Positions 1 through 9,400 of a stretch of 50,000 nucleotides of DNA are shown here, one piece after another (position 1 is the first letter of the stretch; the number at the start of each line of letters is the position of its first letter). The notes beneath the pieces are model-generated. The model was not told the DNA's origin. It did not search any database and saw only the letters and a program-made list of their open reading frames with translations. A program made the translations under genes and the position numbers. The stretch is from Linnemannia schmuckeri (Eukaryota > Mortierellomycota > Mortierellomycetes > Mortierellales > Mortierellaceae): assembly GCA_029449235.1 (NCBI GenBank), contig JANATG010000002.1, positions 1 through 50,000 on the forward strand, read 5' to 3'.

Positions 1-714
1 CAAGTGATCAAGGGCTGGTACAAGGAGACGTTAGGATTGCAGCAGTGCATTGGTGCTGTCGACGGGGTCCACTTTCCTTACGATTACGCTCCTCACCTGG
101 ACACTGTCGCATGGAACACCTACAAGTGTCGATATGCTATGGGGGCCACCGCTGTTTGCGACCACGAGAAGCGCTTCACATTTTTTCACGTTGGTACCTT
201 TGGATCAACACACGACTCTCCCTCGTTCAAGGCGACAAAATTGTACAAGTGGAGCAACATTTTTTTCAACGGCGATGAGTACTTACTAGCGGACAAGGGC
301 TATTCGCACCTTCCAATAACGATAATGCCCTTCAAGAGTAACAACGTCATGACGCAGCCACGCAAGGTTTTTAACAGTAGGCACAAGACAGGTCGTACCA
401 AGATCGAAAATGCCTTTGCGGCTCTCAAGGGCAAATTTGGGTCGCTTGAGTGCATGGCCGTCGATGTCGACAAGCAGGGTGACAAGGGAGCTGTGATAAG
501 CTGGATCATGGCCTGCGTCGTCCTCCACAACATGATCTTGATACATCCAGGCGACAAGTTGGAGGAGGGGCCAAAGTACAAGTTCAACAAAACTTGGATC
601 CGAAGAGCCTCTGTGGAGGCACCTGCGGTTCACAATGACAATATAGACAGATGTGCTGGAAAAGCAAAGAGGGAACGGCTTGTGTCTTTAGTAGCAAGGC
701 ACCATCCATATTAA
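1..714 (+). CDS. DDE transposase, C-terminal part (left palindrome copy)
   Basis: Open from the first base of the window (codon CAA) to a TAA stop at 712-714; the N-terminal half, about 177 residues, lies outside the window. What remains matches residues 178-414 of the complete copy at 4680-5924 exactly. It includes the first catalytic Asp in GAVDGVH, the HDS motif, the conserved LADKGYS segment and the glutamate in KIENAFAALK. It converges on the partner gene at 763-2372, leaving 48 bases between stop codons. Function is that of the full copy: cut-and-paste endonuclease of a PIF/Harbinger element. Confidence 0.9.
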   Translation, partial: QVIKGWYKETLGLQQCIGAVDGVHFPYDYAPHLDTVAWNTYKCRYAMGATAVCDHEKRFTFFHVGTFGSTHDSPSFKATKLYKWSNIFFNGDEYLLADKGYSHLPITIMPFKSNNVMTQPRKVFNSRHKTGRTKIENAFAALKGKFGSLECMAVDVDKQGDKGAVISWIMACVVLHNMILIHPGDKLEEGPKYKFNKTWIRRASVEAPAVHNDNIDRCAGKAKRERLVSLVARHHPY

Positions 715-762
715 ACTAGACGAAAAAAAAATCCTTAAAGCTGTTTTTCGGAGGATGAAGTC

Positions 763-2372
763 CTACGATAATGCCGCTTGCCTCTTGAGATGCTCGTGTT
801 GCAACAATATGTCATAGTATTTGTCCCTCATCTCGTCGTACTTGACCTGCCATGTGTCGCATCTGACTTGCAGTGCATCGCACCTGGCCTCCAGCTCGCG
901 AATCCTGGTTTGACAATACAAAAGCTGATCGCCCGACTTGAAGGCTTCCATTGCAGATGACGCATTGTCTATGAATGCGCTGAGGCTAGCAGACACCTCG
1001 GCCTTTGATCCTTTGATCGAGCGACTTCCTGACATGCTGCTCTCTGCTTCATCCAACAAGTCGACATCGTCAAGCATCGCATTGTCCACCGCTTCAGGAG
1101 AGCTAACTTTTTAATCAAGATAAATTAGTGAGTAAACGTTATTATTTCGGCAATGGAAAAAACGTTAAAATACTAAAGTATCGCAGTGATCTTGGGTAGA
1201 CAGATACCTTCTGTTTCAACACTCTCTACATTGGCAAGATCCAGAGGAGGGAGATTGTCCTGGGTTTCTGTGGGATTGAACTTTGGGATATGCCGCATCT
1301 TATCCCACAGCTCATGGTAACCAGGAAACATTGACTCCCTTTGTTGTTGGAGGGTCATACCATCTTTAGTGCCGGAGCCTGTCGACGTGGTCCCTCGTTG
1401 GACGTCCTTGACCTTTTTCACCATATATTCCAGTCGCTTCCTCACCAAACGGCTATCGACCATCTCGTTTGACACATTCCGCCTCTTCTTTACAAATCCT
1501 GCCGCCTCCTCGTAGACCTTGTTTATTCCGCCACTTGACTTTGCCTCACTTGGGATCATTGCACGCGCAAGGTTGTTGCCTTTTATCGCCCATTTCTTGA
1601 TTGAACGATTGATGGGGTTCCTCCAGTATCCCTTATGATTCTCTAAGTCGGAAGGTGGCGAGCTACTGCGCTCTGGCGACAGGGATGTTGGGAAAATGCT
1701 TCTGTACTGCGACTGAGACGTCTTGACTTTATCATTGACGTTTTTTGATGGTGCAGGTGGAGTTACTGAAGTAGCTGGCTTCAATGGAAGAGATGCCAAG
1801 GTTTTGGGAGAAATCGACAATGGTTTTGGGGCAGGCTGTTTGGGCTGATCCAAATGGATTGGCTGTTGTTTTTGACGGCCAAGTGGTTGTTGCTTCTGTT
1901 GGTTGGTTTGTTCCCTGCGCAGCGGTGGAGGAAACCAGAGCGTTTGCATCATCGATTCCTGCCACATGGGATGCGTGATGACTGGCGTAGCTGGCGGGGA
2001 AGAACTCAGCTCCACAACCTCAGCAATGGAATCCGGTGCAGGCGCTGGTAAATCTGTTACCCGTCGTCGTTTACGAACAAGGGGTTCCTCTTCCTCGCCG
2101 TCGTCAGCTGAAGGAGTGGGTTTAGATGGCCTATCTTTTTTTTTATCGACAGCTGGTGCTGGTGGTGATGATGACTTATCATGGGTGTTGTCATCGAATG
2201 GAGAGGGGGGTTGGGATGGGCGGTTTTCTTTATTATCACCAGCTGAAGGTAGTGTTCGAGAGTGTTGCGTGGCAAGTTTGGGTTGCTGCTGGCGGTGAGG
2301 TTGACGTTGAAGTTGGCGAAGAGCAGCGCCGCTGCGTAATACCATGGTGCGAGTTGATGATCTTGTCGCCAT
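763..2372 (-). CDS. Harbinger partner protein (putative DNA-binding), left copy, two exons
   Basis: Mirror copy of the gene at 3022-4631, with identical predicted protein. Exons are 1208-2372 and 763-1106 with a 101-base GT-AG intron at 1107-1207. The product is about 502 residues: a Pro/Gln/Ser-rich N-terminal half with basic KRRR clusters, then a compact, charged C-terminal region, then a heptad-like helix. In PIF/Harbinger elements the second gene usually encodes a Myb/SANT-like protein that carries the transposase to DNA; position and composition fit, but I cannot see a canonical Myb signature by eye. The start at 2372 is chosen over the ATG at 2459 because the TATA box at 2493-2498 lies too close to the latter. 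Confidence 0.7.
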
Positions 2373-2492
2373 GTGTGGAGTGGAGCAAGAAAAACAAAAA
2401 GAAAAAAAGTTGCCAAGAAAAAACTTGACAACAAAGACTGAGGGATACTTTGATGTCATCCGTGTTTGGGAGAAGCCCAGGCCATTCGTTCC

Positions 2493-2498
2493 TTTATA
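2493..2498 (-). promoter_or_regulatory. TATA box, left partner gene
   Basis: TATAAA on the minus strand, mirror image of 2896-2901. It lies about 120 bases upstream of the preferred start codon at 2372. Confidence 0.5.
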
Positions 2499-2693
2499 GT
2501 AAGAGTCCTACGTCCGAAAAAAACATTAAAAAAAGTGTTTTTTTGGCACAAAACTGATTGGTCCACATTCATTTAGAACAATGCTAATCCCTATACTATA
2601 TAGTCATTTACTTTCCTTTCCTGACCTTGGGTGGCTTAGATGATTGGCCAAGAATGCGTTTCGCACTTTACCCTTTTGGTGCTTAAGAACTGA

Positions 2694-2700
2694 ACATCCC
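2694..2700. other. Palindrome centre between the two transposon copies
   Basis: The 7 bases ACATCCC separate arms that otherwise pair perfectly. Read with the left arm they complete a terminal inverted repeat (GGGATGTTCAGTT inward from 2700); the right copy then begins TCAGTTCTT without the GGGATGT tip. The centre therefore looks like one intact transposon end plus one trimmed end. The 649 bases between the two start codons (2373-3021) otherwise hold only the two mirrored promoters. Confidence 0.6.
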
Positions 2701-2895
2701 TCAGTTCTTAAGCACCAAAAGGGTAAAGTGCGAAACGCATTCTTGGCCAATCATCTAAGCCACCCAAGGTCAGGAAAGGAAAGTAAATGACTATATAGTA
2801 TAGGGATTAGCATTGTTCTAAATGAATGTGGACCAATCAGTTTTGTGCCAAAAAAACACTTTTTTTAATGTTTTTTTCGGACGTAGGACTCTTAC

Positions 2896-2901
2896 TATAA
2901 A
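2896..2901 (+). promoter_or_regulatory. TATA box, right partner gene
   Basis: TATAAA in ACTATAAAGG. A transcription start about 30 bases downstream (near 2930) would leave the ATG at 2935 almost without a leader, while the ATG at 3022 (ACACATGGCG context) would have a leader of about 90 bases. This decides the start chosen for the gene. Confidence 0.5.
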
Positions 2902-3021
2902 GGAACGAATGGCCTGGGCTTCTCCCAAACACGGATGACATCAAAGTATCCCTCAGTCTTTGTTGTCAAGTTTTTTCTTGGCAACTTTTTTTCTTTTTGT
3001 TTTTCTTGCTCCACTCCACAC

Positions 3022-4631
3022 ATGGCGACAAGATCATCAACTCGCACCATGGTATTACGCAGCGGCGCTGCTCTTCGCCAACTTCAACGTCAACCTCACC
3101 GCCAGCAGCAACCCAAACTTGCCACGCAACACTCTCGAACACTACCTTCAGCTGGTGATAATAAAGAAAACCGCCCATCCCAACCCCCCTCTCCATTCGA
3201 TGACAACACCCATGATAAGTCATCATCACCACCAGCACCAGCTGTCGATAAAAAAAAAGATAGGCCATCTAAACCCACTCCTTCAGCTGACGACGGCGAG
3301 GAAGAGGAACCCCTTGTTCGTAAACGACGACGGGTAACAGATTTACCAGCGCCTGCACCGGATTCCATTGCTGAGGTTGTGGAGCTGAGTTCTTCCCCGC
3401 CAGCTACGCCAGTCATCACGCATCCCATGTGGCAGGAATCGATGATGCAAACGCTCTGGTTTCCTCCACCGCTGCGCAGGGAACAAACCAACCAACAGAA
3501 GCAACAACCACTTGGCCGTCAAAAACAACAGCCAATCCATTTGGATCAGCCCAAACAGCCTGCCCCAAAACCATTGTCGATTTCTCCCAAAACCTTGGCA
3601 TCTCTTCCATTGAAGCCAGCTACTTCAGTAACTCCACCTGCACCATCAAAAAACGTCAATGATAAAGTCAAGACGTCTCAGTCGCAGTACAGAAGCATTT
3701 TCCCAACATCCCTGTCGCCAGAGCGCAGTAGCTCGCCACCTTCCGACTTAGAGAATCATAAGGGATACTGGAGGAACCCCATCAATCGTTCAATCAAGAA
3801 ATGGGCGATAAAAGGCAACAACCTTGCGCGTGCAATGATCCCAAGTGAGGCAAAGTCAAGTGGCGGAATAAACAAGGTCTACGAGGAGGCGGCAGGATTT
3901 GTAAAGAAGAGGCGGAATGTGTCAAACGAGATGGTCGATAGCCGTTTGGTGAGGAAGCGACTGGAATATATGGTGAAAAAGGTCAAGGACGTCCAACGAG
4001 GGACCACGTCGACAGGCTCCGGCACTAAAGATGGTATGACCCTCCAACAACAAAGGGAGTCAATGTTTCCTGGTTACCATGAGCTGTGGGATAAGATGCG
4101 GCATATCCCAAAGTTCAATCCCACAGAAACCCAGGACAATCTCCCTCCTCTGGATCTTGCCAATGTAGAGAGTGTTGAAACAGAAGGTATCTGTCTACCC
4201 AAGATCACTGCGATACTTTAGTATTTTAACGTTTTTTCCATTGCCGAAATAATAACGTTTACTCACTAATTTATCTTGATTAAAAAGTTAGCTCTCCTGA
4301 AGCGGTGGACAATGCGATGCTTGACGATGTCGACTTGTTGGATGAAGCAGAGAGCAGCATGTCAGGAAGTCGCTCGATCAAAGGATCAAAGGCCGAGGTG
4401 TCTGCTAGCCTCAGCGCATTCATAGACAATGCGTCATCTGCAATGGAAGCCTTCAAGTCGGGCGATCAGCTTTTGTATTGTCAAACCAGGATTCGCGAGC
4501 TGGAGGCCAGGTGCGATGCACTGCAAGTCAGATGCGACACATGGCAGGTCAAGTACGACGAGATGAGGGACAAATACTATGACATATTGTTGCAACACGA
4601 GCATCTCAAGAGGCAAGCGGCATTATCGTAG
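3022..4631 (+). CDS. Harbinger partner protein (putative DNA-binding), right copy, two exons
   Basis: Exon 1 is 3022-4186 and exon 2 is 4288-4631. Without splicing, exon 1 stops at 4221 and the downstream frame has no ATG in context. A GTATCT donor after GAAACAGAAG and a TAAAAAG acceptor remove 101 bases and join the frames in phase 1 (...ETE-VSSPEAVDNAM...). The product, about 502 residues, has a low-complexity Pro/Gln/Ser N-terminus, a KRRR basic cluster near residue 100, a charged folded-looking region rich in Lys/Arg with the segment FPGYHELWDKM, and a C-terminal amphipathic helix (RIRELEARCDALQVR). The role as DNA-binding partner of the transposase is inferred from element structure. It converges with the transposase gene, with 48 bases between stops. 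Confidence 0.72.
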
Positions 4632-4679
4632 GACTTCATCCTCCGAAAAACAGCTTTAAGGATTTTTTTTTCGTCTAGT

Positions 4680-5924
4680 TTAATATGGATGGTGCCTTGC
4701 TACTAAAGACACAAGCCGTTCCCTCTTTGCTTTTCCAGCACATCTGTCTATATTGTCATTGTGAACCGCAGGTGCCTCCACAGAGGCTCTTCGGATCCAA
4801 GTTTTGTTGAACTTGTACTTTGGCCCCTCCTCCAACTTGTCGCCTGGATGTATCAAGATCATGTTGTGGAGGACGACGCAGGCCATGATCCAGCTTATCA
4901 CAGCTCCCTTGTCACCCTGCTTGTCGACATCGACGGCCATGCACTCAAGCGACCCAAATTTGCCCTTGAGAGCCGCAAAGGCATTTTCGATCTTGGTACG
5001 ACCTGTCTTGTGCCTACTGTTAAAAACCTTGCGTGGCTGCGTCATGACGTTGTTACTCTTGAAGGGCATTATCGTTATTGGAAGGTGCGAATAGCCCTTG
5101 TCCGCTAGTAAGTACTCATCGCCGTTGAAAAAAATGTTGCTCCACTTGTACAATTTTGTCGCCTTGAACGAGGGAGAGTCGTGTGTTGATCCAAAGGTAC
5201 CAACGTGAAAAAATGTGAAGCGCTTCTCGTGGTCGCAAACAGCGGTGGCCCCCATAGCATATCGACACTTGTAGGTGTTCCATGCGACAGTGTCCAGGTG
5301 AGGAGCGTAATCGTAAGGAAAGTGGACCCCGTCGACAGCACCAATGCACTGCTGCAATCCTAACGTCTCCTTGTACCAGCCCTTGATCACTTGTCGCCTA
5401 GCCACATCCGGCCAACGGGTAAATCGAGGTGCAAGCGTGCGTATGGCCTCAATACATCGCCAGAATGAAAGAAACGCCTGCCCTTTGGAAATACCATGCT
5501 GTGCCTTCACATAATCGAACCTCATCGCTGGTGCACCAAGCCTGTAGAGACATATCTTGAGCTGCTCGCGTACGGGTAGCTGAGGTTTTTTGCCTCTTGA
5601 AATGAAAACAGGTTGGTCCTTGATCAAGTCGACCAAAGTATTGAATTGCGCCTTGGTCATACGCATGAACATTGCAAAATCCTTGTCGTCGTACGCCTCA
5701 AGGACACGCAGCCTCCAGTCTGTTGAGAAGGGGATACGATTGCGGGGCTCAAGATAGCGACTGGTGTGTAAGGCCCTGAGCACTTGATGTGTTTGGGTGG
5801 CCGCTTGGAACATACGATAAGGATTGTCCCCATGGAAAGCACAGCCAACTGCGAGCATCCAGGATACCACAACCATGACCTCCAAGAAGAGGATGTAGTC
5901 AGAGCGGGAAAGAAGTGTTGACAT
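4680..5924 (-). CDS. PIF/Harbinger-type DDE transposase (DDE_Tnp_4-like), complete
   Basis: 414 residues from an ATG at 5922-5924 to a TAA at 4680. It should cut and rejoin transposon ends in the nucleus. Visible landmarks: an N-terminal helical region including a segment typical of nuclease-family transposases (LRVLEAYDDKDFAMFMRMT, about 73-90); D198 in GAVDGVH; D249 in GSTHDS; a further conserved Asp (D275) in LLADKGYS; and E313 in KIENAFAALKGKF, followed by a C-terminal helix with CVVLHNMI. By analogy with HARBI1-type enzymes the triad is D198, D249 and E313. Length is normal for the family and there are no internal stops, so this copy looks potentially active. Confidence 0.88.
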   Translation of the reverse strand: MSTLLSRSDYILFLEVMVVVSWMLAVGCAFHGDNPYRMFQAATQTHQVLRALHTSRYLEPRNRIPFSTDWRLRVLEAYDDKDFAMFMRMTKAQFNTLVDLIKDQPVFISRGKKPQLPVREQLKICLYRLGAPAMRFDYVKAQHGISKGQAFLSFWRCIEAIRTLAPRFTRWPDVARRQVIKGWYKETLGLQQCIGAVDGVHFPYDYAPHLDTVAWNTYKCRYAMGATAVCDHEKRFTFFHVGTFGSTHDSPSFKATKLYKWSNIFFNGDEYLLADKGYSHLPITIMPFKSNNVMTQPRKVFNSRHKTGRTKIENAFAALKGKFGSLECMAVDVDKQGDKGAVISWIMACVVLHNMILIHPGDKLEEGPKYKFNKTWIRRASVEAPAVHNDNIDRCAGKAKRERLVSLVARHHPY

Positions 5925-6194
5925 CGAGGAGGTGAGTAAAAGTCAGAAAGCTACTGCGTGAATGAATGTGAATGAGTGGAACTCGTTTGAAGTAAGAGGG
6001 TTAGAAAAATAACGAGTTTTTTTATTTTTTATTGCCATGGATGTATCTCTTCATGATGACGTACAAAAAAGGAAGCTATTATCAGTGCCTTTAGCACTCA
6101 AGGGTTTTTTGCACTCTCAATTGGGTTAATTGAAACCTCCTGTCTAAATATGGATGGTAAGAATTTTTTCGCATTTACAACTGACCATCCCTCA
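5925..6194. other. Transposase upstream region and right Harbinger end
   Basis: No gene. This holds the presumed promoter of the minus-strand transposase and the right terminal inverted repeat (about 6170-6191), followed by the triplet TCA (6192-6194), the proposed target duplication. Confidence 0.5.
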
Positions 6195-6196
6195 GG

Positions 6197-6204
6197 TATA
6201 AAAA
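6197..6204 (+). promoter_or_regulatory. TATA-like box pointing into the LINE 3' region
   Basis: TATAAAAA in GGTATAAAAACCCC, followed by a CT-rich tract and a short open frame from an ATG at about 6330. It looks like a plus-strand fungal promoter but no sizeable plus-strand gene follows. It may be a leftover of a disrupted gene or chance. Confidence 0.25.
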
Positions 6205-6413
6205 CCCCCTGTTGTCGCGCTTGACCTTTTTCTTTTTGTTTTTTCTTTATACACACCCTCACTGTTATCTCCACTCTCTTCACTGGCATCAACGCAAACA
6301 CTACCACCACACCCATCCACAACATCAAATGAAACAACAGTCGCAGTGGGAGTGGTGCGTACCTGCAAGGAATCGATAGCCACACTAGGGTCCAGTGGGG
6401 CTGCAGCAGACAC

Positions 6414-9400
6414 TCAGTCTGCACTGGGAAGGTGGGCTAGAGAGACAGCGTCTGGCTTTTTCTGACATCCTCGGCGGCGCTCCATGGCCCGGTTGATGAG
6501 CTTCTCGTCCTCGGAGGACTCATCCTCTTCGTACTGTATCTGGATAGGAGAGTCCTTCTCTTCCAAGAGAGATCCTGAAACGGTAGGTCTCTTTTCGAGA
6601 ACGACGTCAACATTAGCGACGACAACAGCAGTGGCTGAGACCTCGACTGGTGGGGGCAAGGAGACGATTTTTACCAGCTCTTTGAACCAGCGGCGAACGG
6701 GACCTTTGAGCTTGTAGGTTGTGTGGATGTGTTGCCAGGATACCAGAGATTGACCATCATCAGTCAATACGTCATCCAGACTGACAACCCCGTCCAGGAA
6801 GAGTCGATGAGCGATTTTTGGATATACGCCCGGAGGAAGTATGAAGCCGATGAAGCGAGTAATGTCGACAGGTGTTCCTGGGGACTGGAAAGTGATGCCC
6901 CTTTCTACCATAAGGCGGCAGACATGTCCAAAGAAGTTGTTACGGCTGAATTGGGCACCGATGGTAGGGACGAGGAAGGAAGAGACCATGAGTCGACACT
7001 CTGCTTGGTGGGCCATTGCTCGATTCGTCATCACTGTTCCCAGCAGGTCTTGGTCGTTGAGTCGTAGATGGGCGGTTGAGACCTGTTCTTCCGTCATGGC
7101 ATCGCCAAGGTCACGAAGGCCGTACAGCCGACGGTGAAACAGGATACTAGCTGGTGAGCCTAAGGGCAGACCCACCTTCTGACGGACGACGCTTGAGTAC
7201 TGACCGACAATGGTTGTGAGTTCGCGGGGGCTAAGGATTGTCACCGACAGACGGTAAAGACTCCTTGGAATCAAGACATTGTTGAAGATGTAGATGCACT
7301 GCTTGTCGGTGACAGCCTTGCGGGACAAAATCTGACACATCTTTGACACTTCTTCCTTGACTAGCTGTCGAGTGTGGGCGCCCTTGCCGTCAGCCGAGAA
7401 CCATACACCCAGAACCCTAGCAGCGGCATCAGGAGGCAGTGCGGTCACCTTGTCTGGACCGAGATTGATGGAAAGCTCGGCACAGGTAGGGTTGACCACG
7501 ATTAGTTCTGATTTTTTTGGATTGATCTCAATTCCATGTAATGTGAAAAAACTCATCGCCTTATTTGAGATCTCTTGTAGCTTGGCCTTAGATGGAGCAA
7601 TCCATTGCGTGTCGTCCATGAACGCGAGGCAGGCGATCTTGAGTGGCGTGTCAGGGTGCAGGAACTCAAAGGTGGGGATCTTGTGGAAGGCCCGTAGGTC
7701 TGCTCTGTTGGTCATGGAGTAGCCAAGGCTGGACTGCCACACTTGAGCGAGCAGAACCTCGTACACGATACGCCAGAGAAGAGGGCTCTCGACTCCTCCC
7801 TGATCAAGGCCACAGAGAGGAGTGTATTCGTCCGTAAGGCCGTAGGCGGTGATGATGCGATTGGTCTTGTTCGTCGCAACGTAGAGGCATAGGTCGATGA
7901 ACTCGTCCGGGATCTTGAGGTGTCGCAGGCCTAGTTCCAACATACCTCCTCGCTGGCACGACACCGAGTCAAAGCAACGTTTCATATCCTGTAGCAGAAC
8001 CCAGACCTCCTTTTTATACTCTCTGGCGTCCTCAAGAATCGAGTTAAGGATGTGAATCGGATCTTTGGTCATGGTTCCCTTGAGGACCGAAAAGTTGGGA
8101 CCGCGGAAGATGGAGTGCCGCGACAATACCATAGTAAGTCGATTTACCATGATGGAGAAGAATATTTTCCTGCCATGCTCTAAAAGAGTAATAGGACGCA
8201 CCTCGCTGATCCTCCCCGACCACACCGGCCCTTTCGGTATGCAATAGATCACTCCCTTCAACCAATCCTCCGGCATCGCTCCTTGTACAAAGCACGCCTG
8301 AACCAGGACAACGAATAGTGCTTGAGCAAGAGGGCCTAGTCTCTTCAACAGATCTCCTGACACTTTCGAGTGTCCGGGCGCCTTACCTAGTGGCGCTGCC
8401 GCCACCGCCATACATACCTCCTCGTAATCCGGAACTGCCATCACCGAGTTATACCACTCTGATTGGATGTCCTCCCGTGGCTGGTACGCCTCCTCCCATT
8501 CTGCGCTCAATGGTTGTGTTGGCCGTGCCTTGTGAAAGGTGTCACAGAAGAACTGACGGACTCTTGATTTGATTTCTTTGGGGTCATCAACAACATAGGT
8601 GACAGGAGTGGCGTTTCCGACGACACTAGATTGGATGGGATCAGCGTCAACAATGAGGTGATCAAGGTGGACACGTCCTGCCGTAACGTCGAGGATTCCT
8701 CGAATTGTTTGCCGTGTGTGGGTCTGGAAACGTAGATCGCGATTCTCAATGTGGGTGTTAATGATGTCCTGCTTATTGGCCTCGTAGTATTCCTGATGGT
8801 CGAGCCGCGCTTGTCGCCAGGGCCGCTGCAATTCGTTCACCCAACTCTTCCACGTTGCTATTGTTGCATCCAGATCTGGGACGTTGCTCAGCCTTAGTTG
8901 TATACCGTTCGCTTGATACCAGTTGACGATCTTGCCATGCGCTTTCGCCTCAGTCATTGTGGTTGGCGGTCGACAATCGATGAATACCGCTCGGGCGAGA
9001 CAAATTATGCCTCCAATCTCATTGATCTTGGTAAGCAGGAGCCCTTCGCCTTCAGGAGGGGGTGGACGACCGCCTGTTCGTGCAGTAGGGAGATGTGCAA
9101 AGGCGGATGATATGACGGTGTTCCGGAGCAACTCCCATGCAGCATTCAGAGGAAATGTCCGCAAGTCGTCCTTTGAAAATTGATCCATCGAGGCACCGGC
9201 ACGAAAGGCAGCAGGAAACCGAGTAACGCCGTCTAGCCGCCCATTGGTGTCGAGGCATCGTTCAATTTGCTCGGTAAAGGACTCCCAGGCGTCGTTGTCG
9301 GCATCGTCTATTAGAAGCTTCTTGTCTCTTGGCCGCTGTGCGGCCAGTTCCGCTTGATTTGCCGGCCGAATGAGCGAATGTAGGTCAAAGGTGGCCAGGA

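Larger units (their letters stand above)
1..2700 (-). mobile_element. PIF/Harbinger-like DNA transposon, left copy (cut by window edge)
   Basis: Inverted copy of the element at 2701-6191. It contains the C-terminal part of a DDE transposase gene (1-714, plus strand) and the complete two-exon partner gene (763-2372, minus strand). Its inner end at about 2681-2700 reads, from outside in, GGGATGTTCAGTTC, which resembles the outer end of the right copy (GGGATGGTCAGTT) and is followed by TCA. The other terminus lies outside the window. Confidence 0.75.
1..5393. repeat. 5.4-kb near-perfect palindrome (inverted repeat arms 1-2693 and 2701-5393)
   Basis: Every open reading frame in the left half recurs on the opposite strand in the right half with coordinates summing to 5394, and the translated products are identical. 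The centre reads ...AAGAACTGA-acatccc-TCAGTTCTT..., leaving a 7-base asymmetric spacer at 2694-2700. The left arm runs off the window edge, so the palindrome may be longer. The repeated unit is a PIF/Harbinger-like transposon. Absence of visible differences implies recent duplication, gene conversion, or a sequencing/assembly fold-back. Confidence 0.95.
2701..6191 (+). mobile_element. PIF/Harbinger-like DNA transposon, right copy
   Basis: About 3.5 kb, with a complete DDE transposase gene (4680-5924, minus) and a convergent two-exon partner gene (3022-4631, plus), the two-gene plan typical of PIF/Harbinger elements. The right end at 6170-6191, read inward, is GGGATGGTCAGTT then GTAAATGCGAAA; the inner end shares GGGATG(T)TCAGTT and, after a 14-base gap, GTAAAGTGCGAAA. 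A TCA triplet follows both CCC ends, fitting the 3-bp target duplications of this superfamily. The inner terminus of this copy lacks the first bases because the palindrome centre is shared. The boundary is my inference. Confidence 0.65.

Noticed and set aside
1784..2434. Several frames overlapping the partner gene exon 1
   Set aside because: Shadows produced by the Gln/Pro/Ser-rich coding sequence; they recur in mirror image at 2960-3610 only because of the palindrome.
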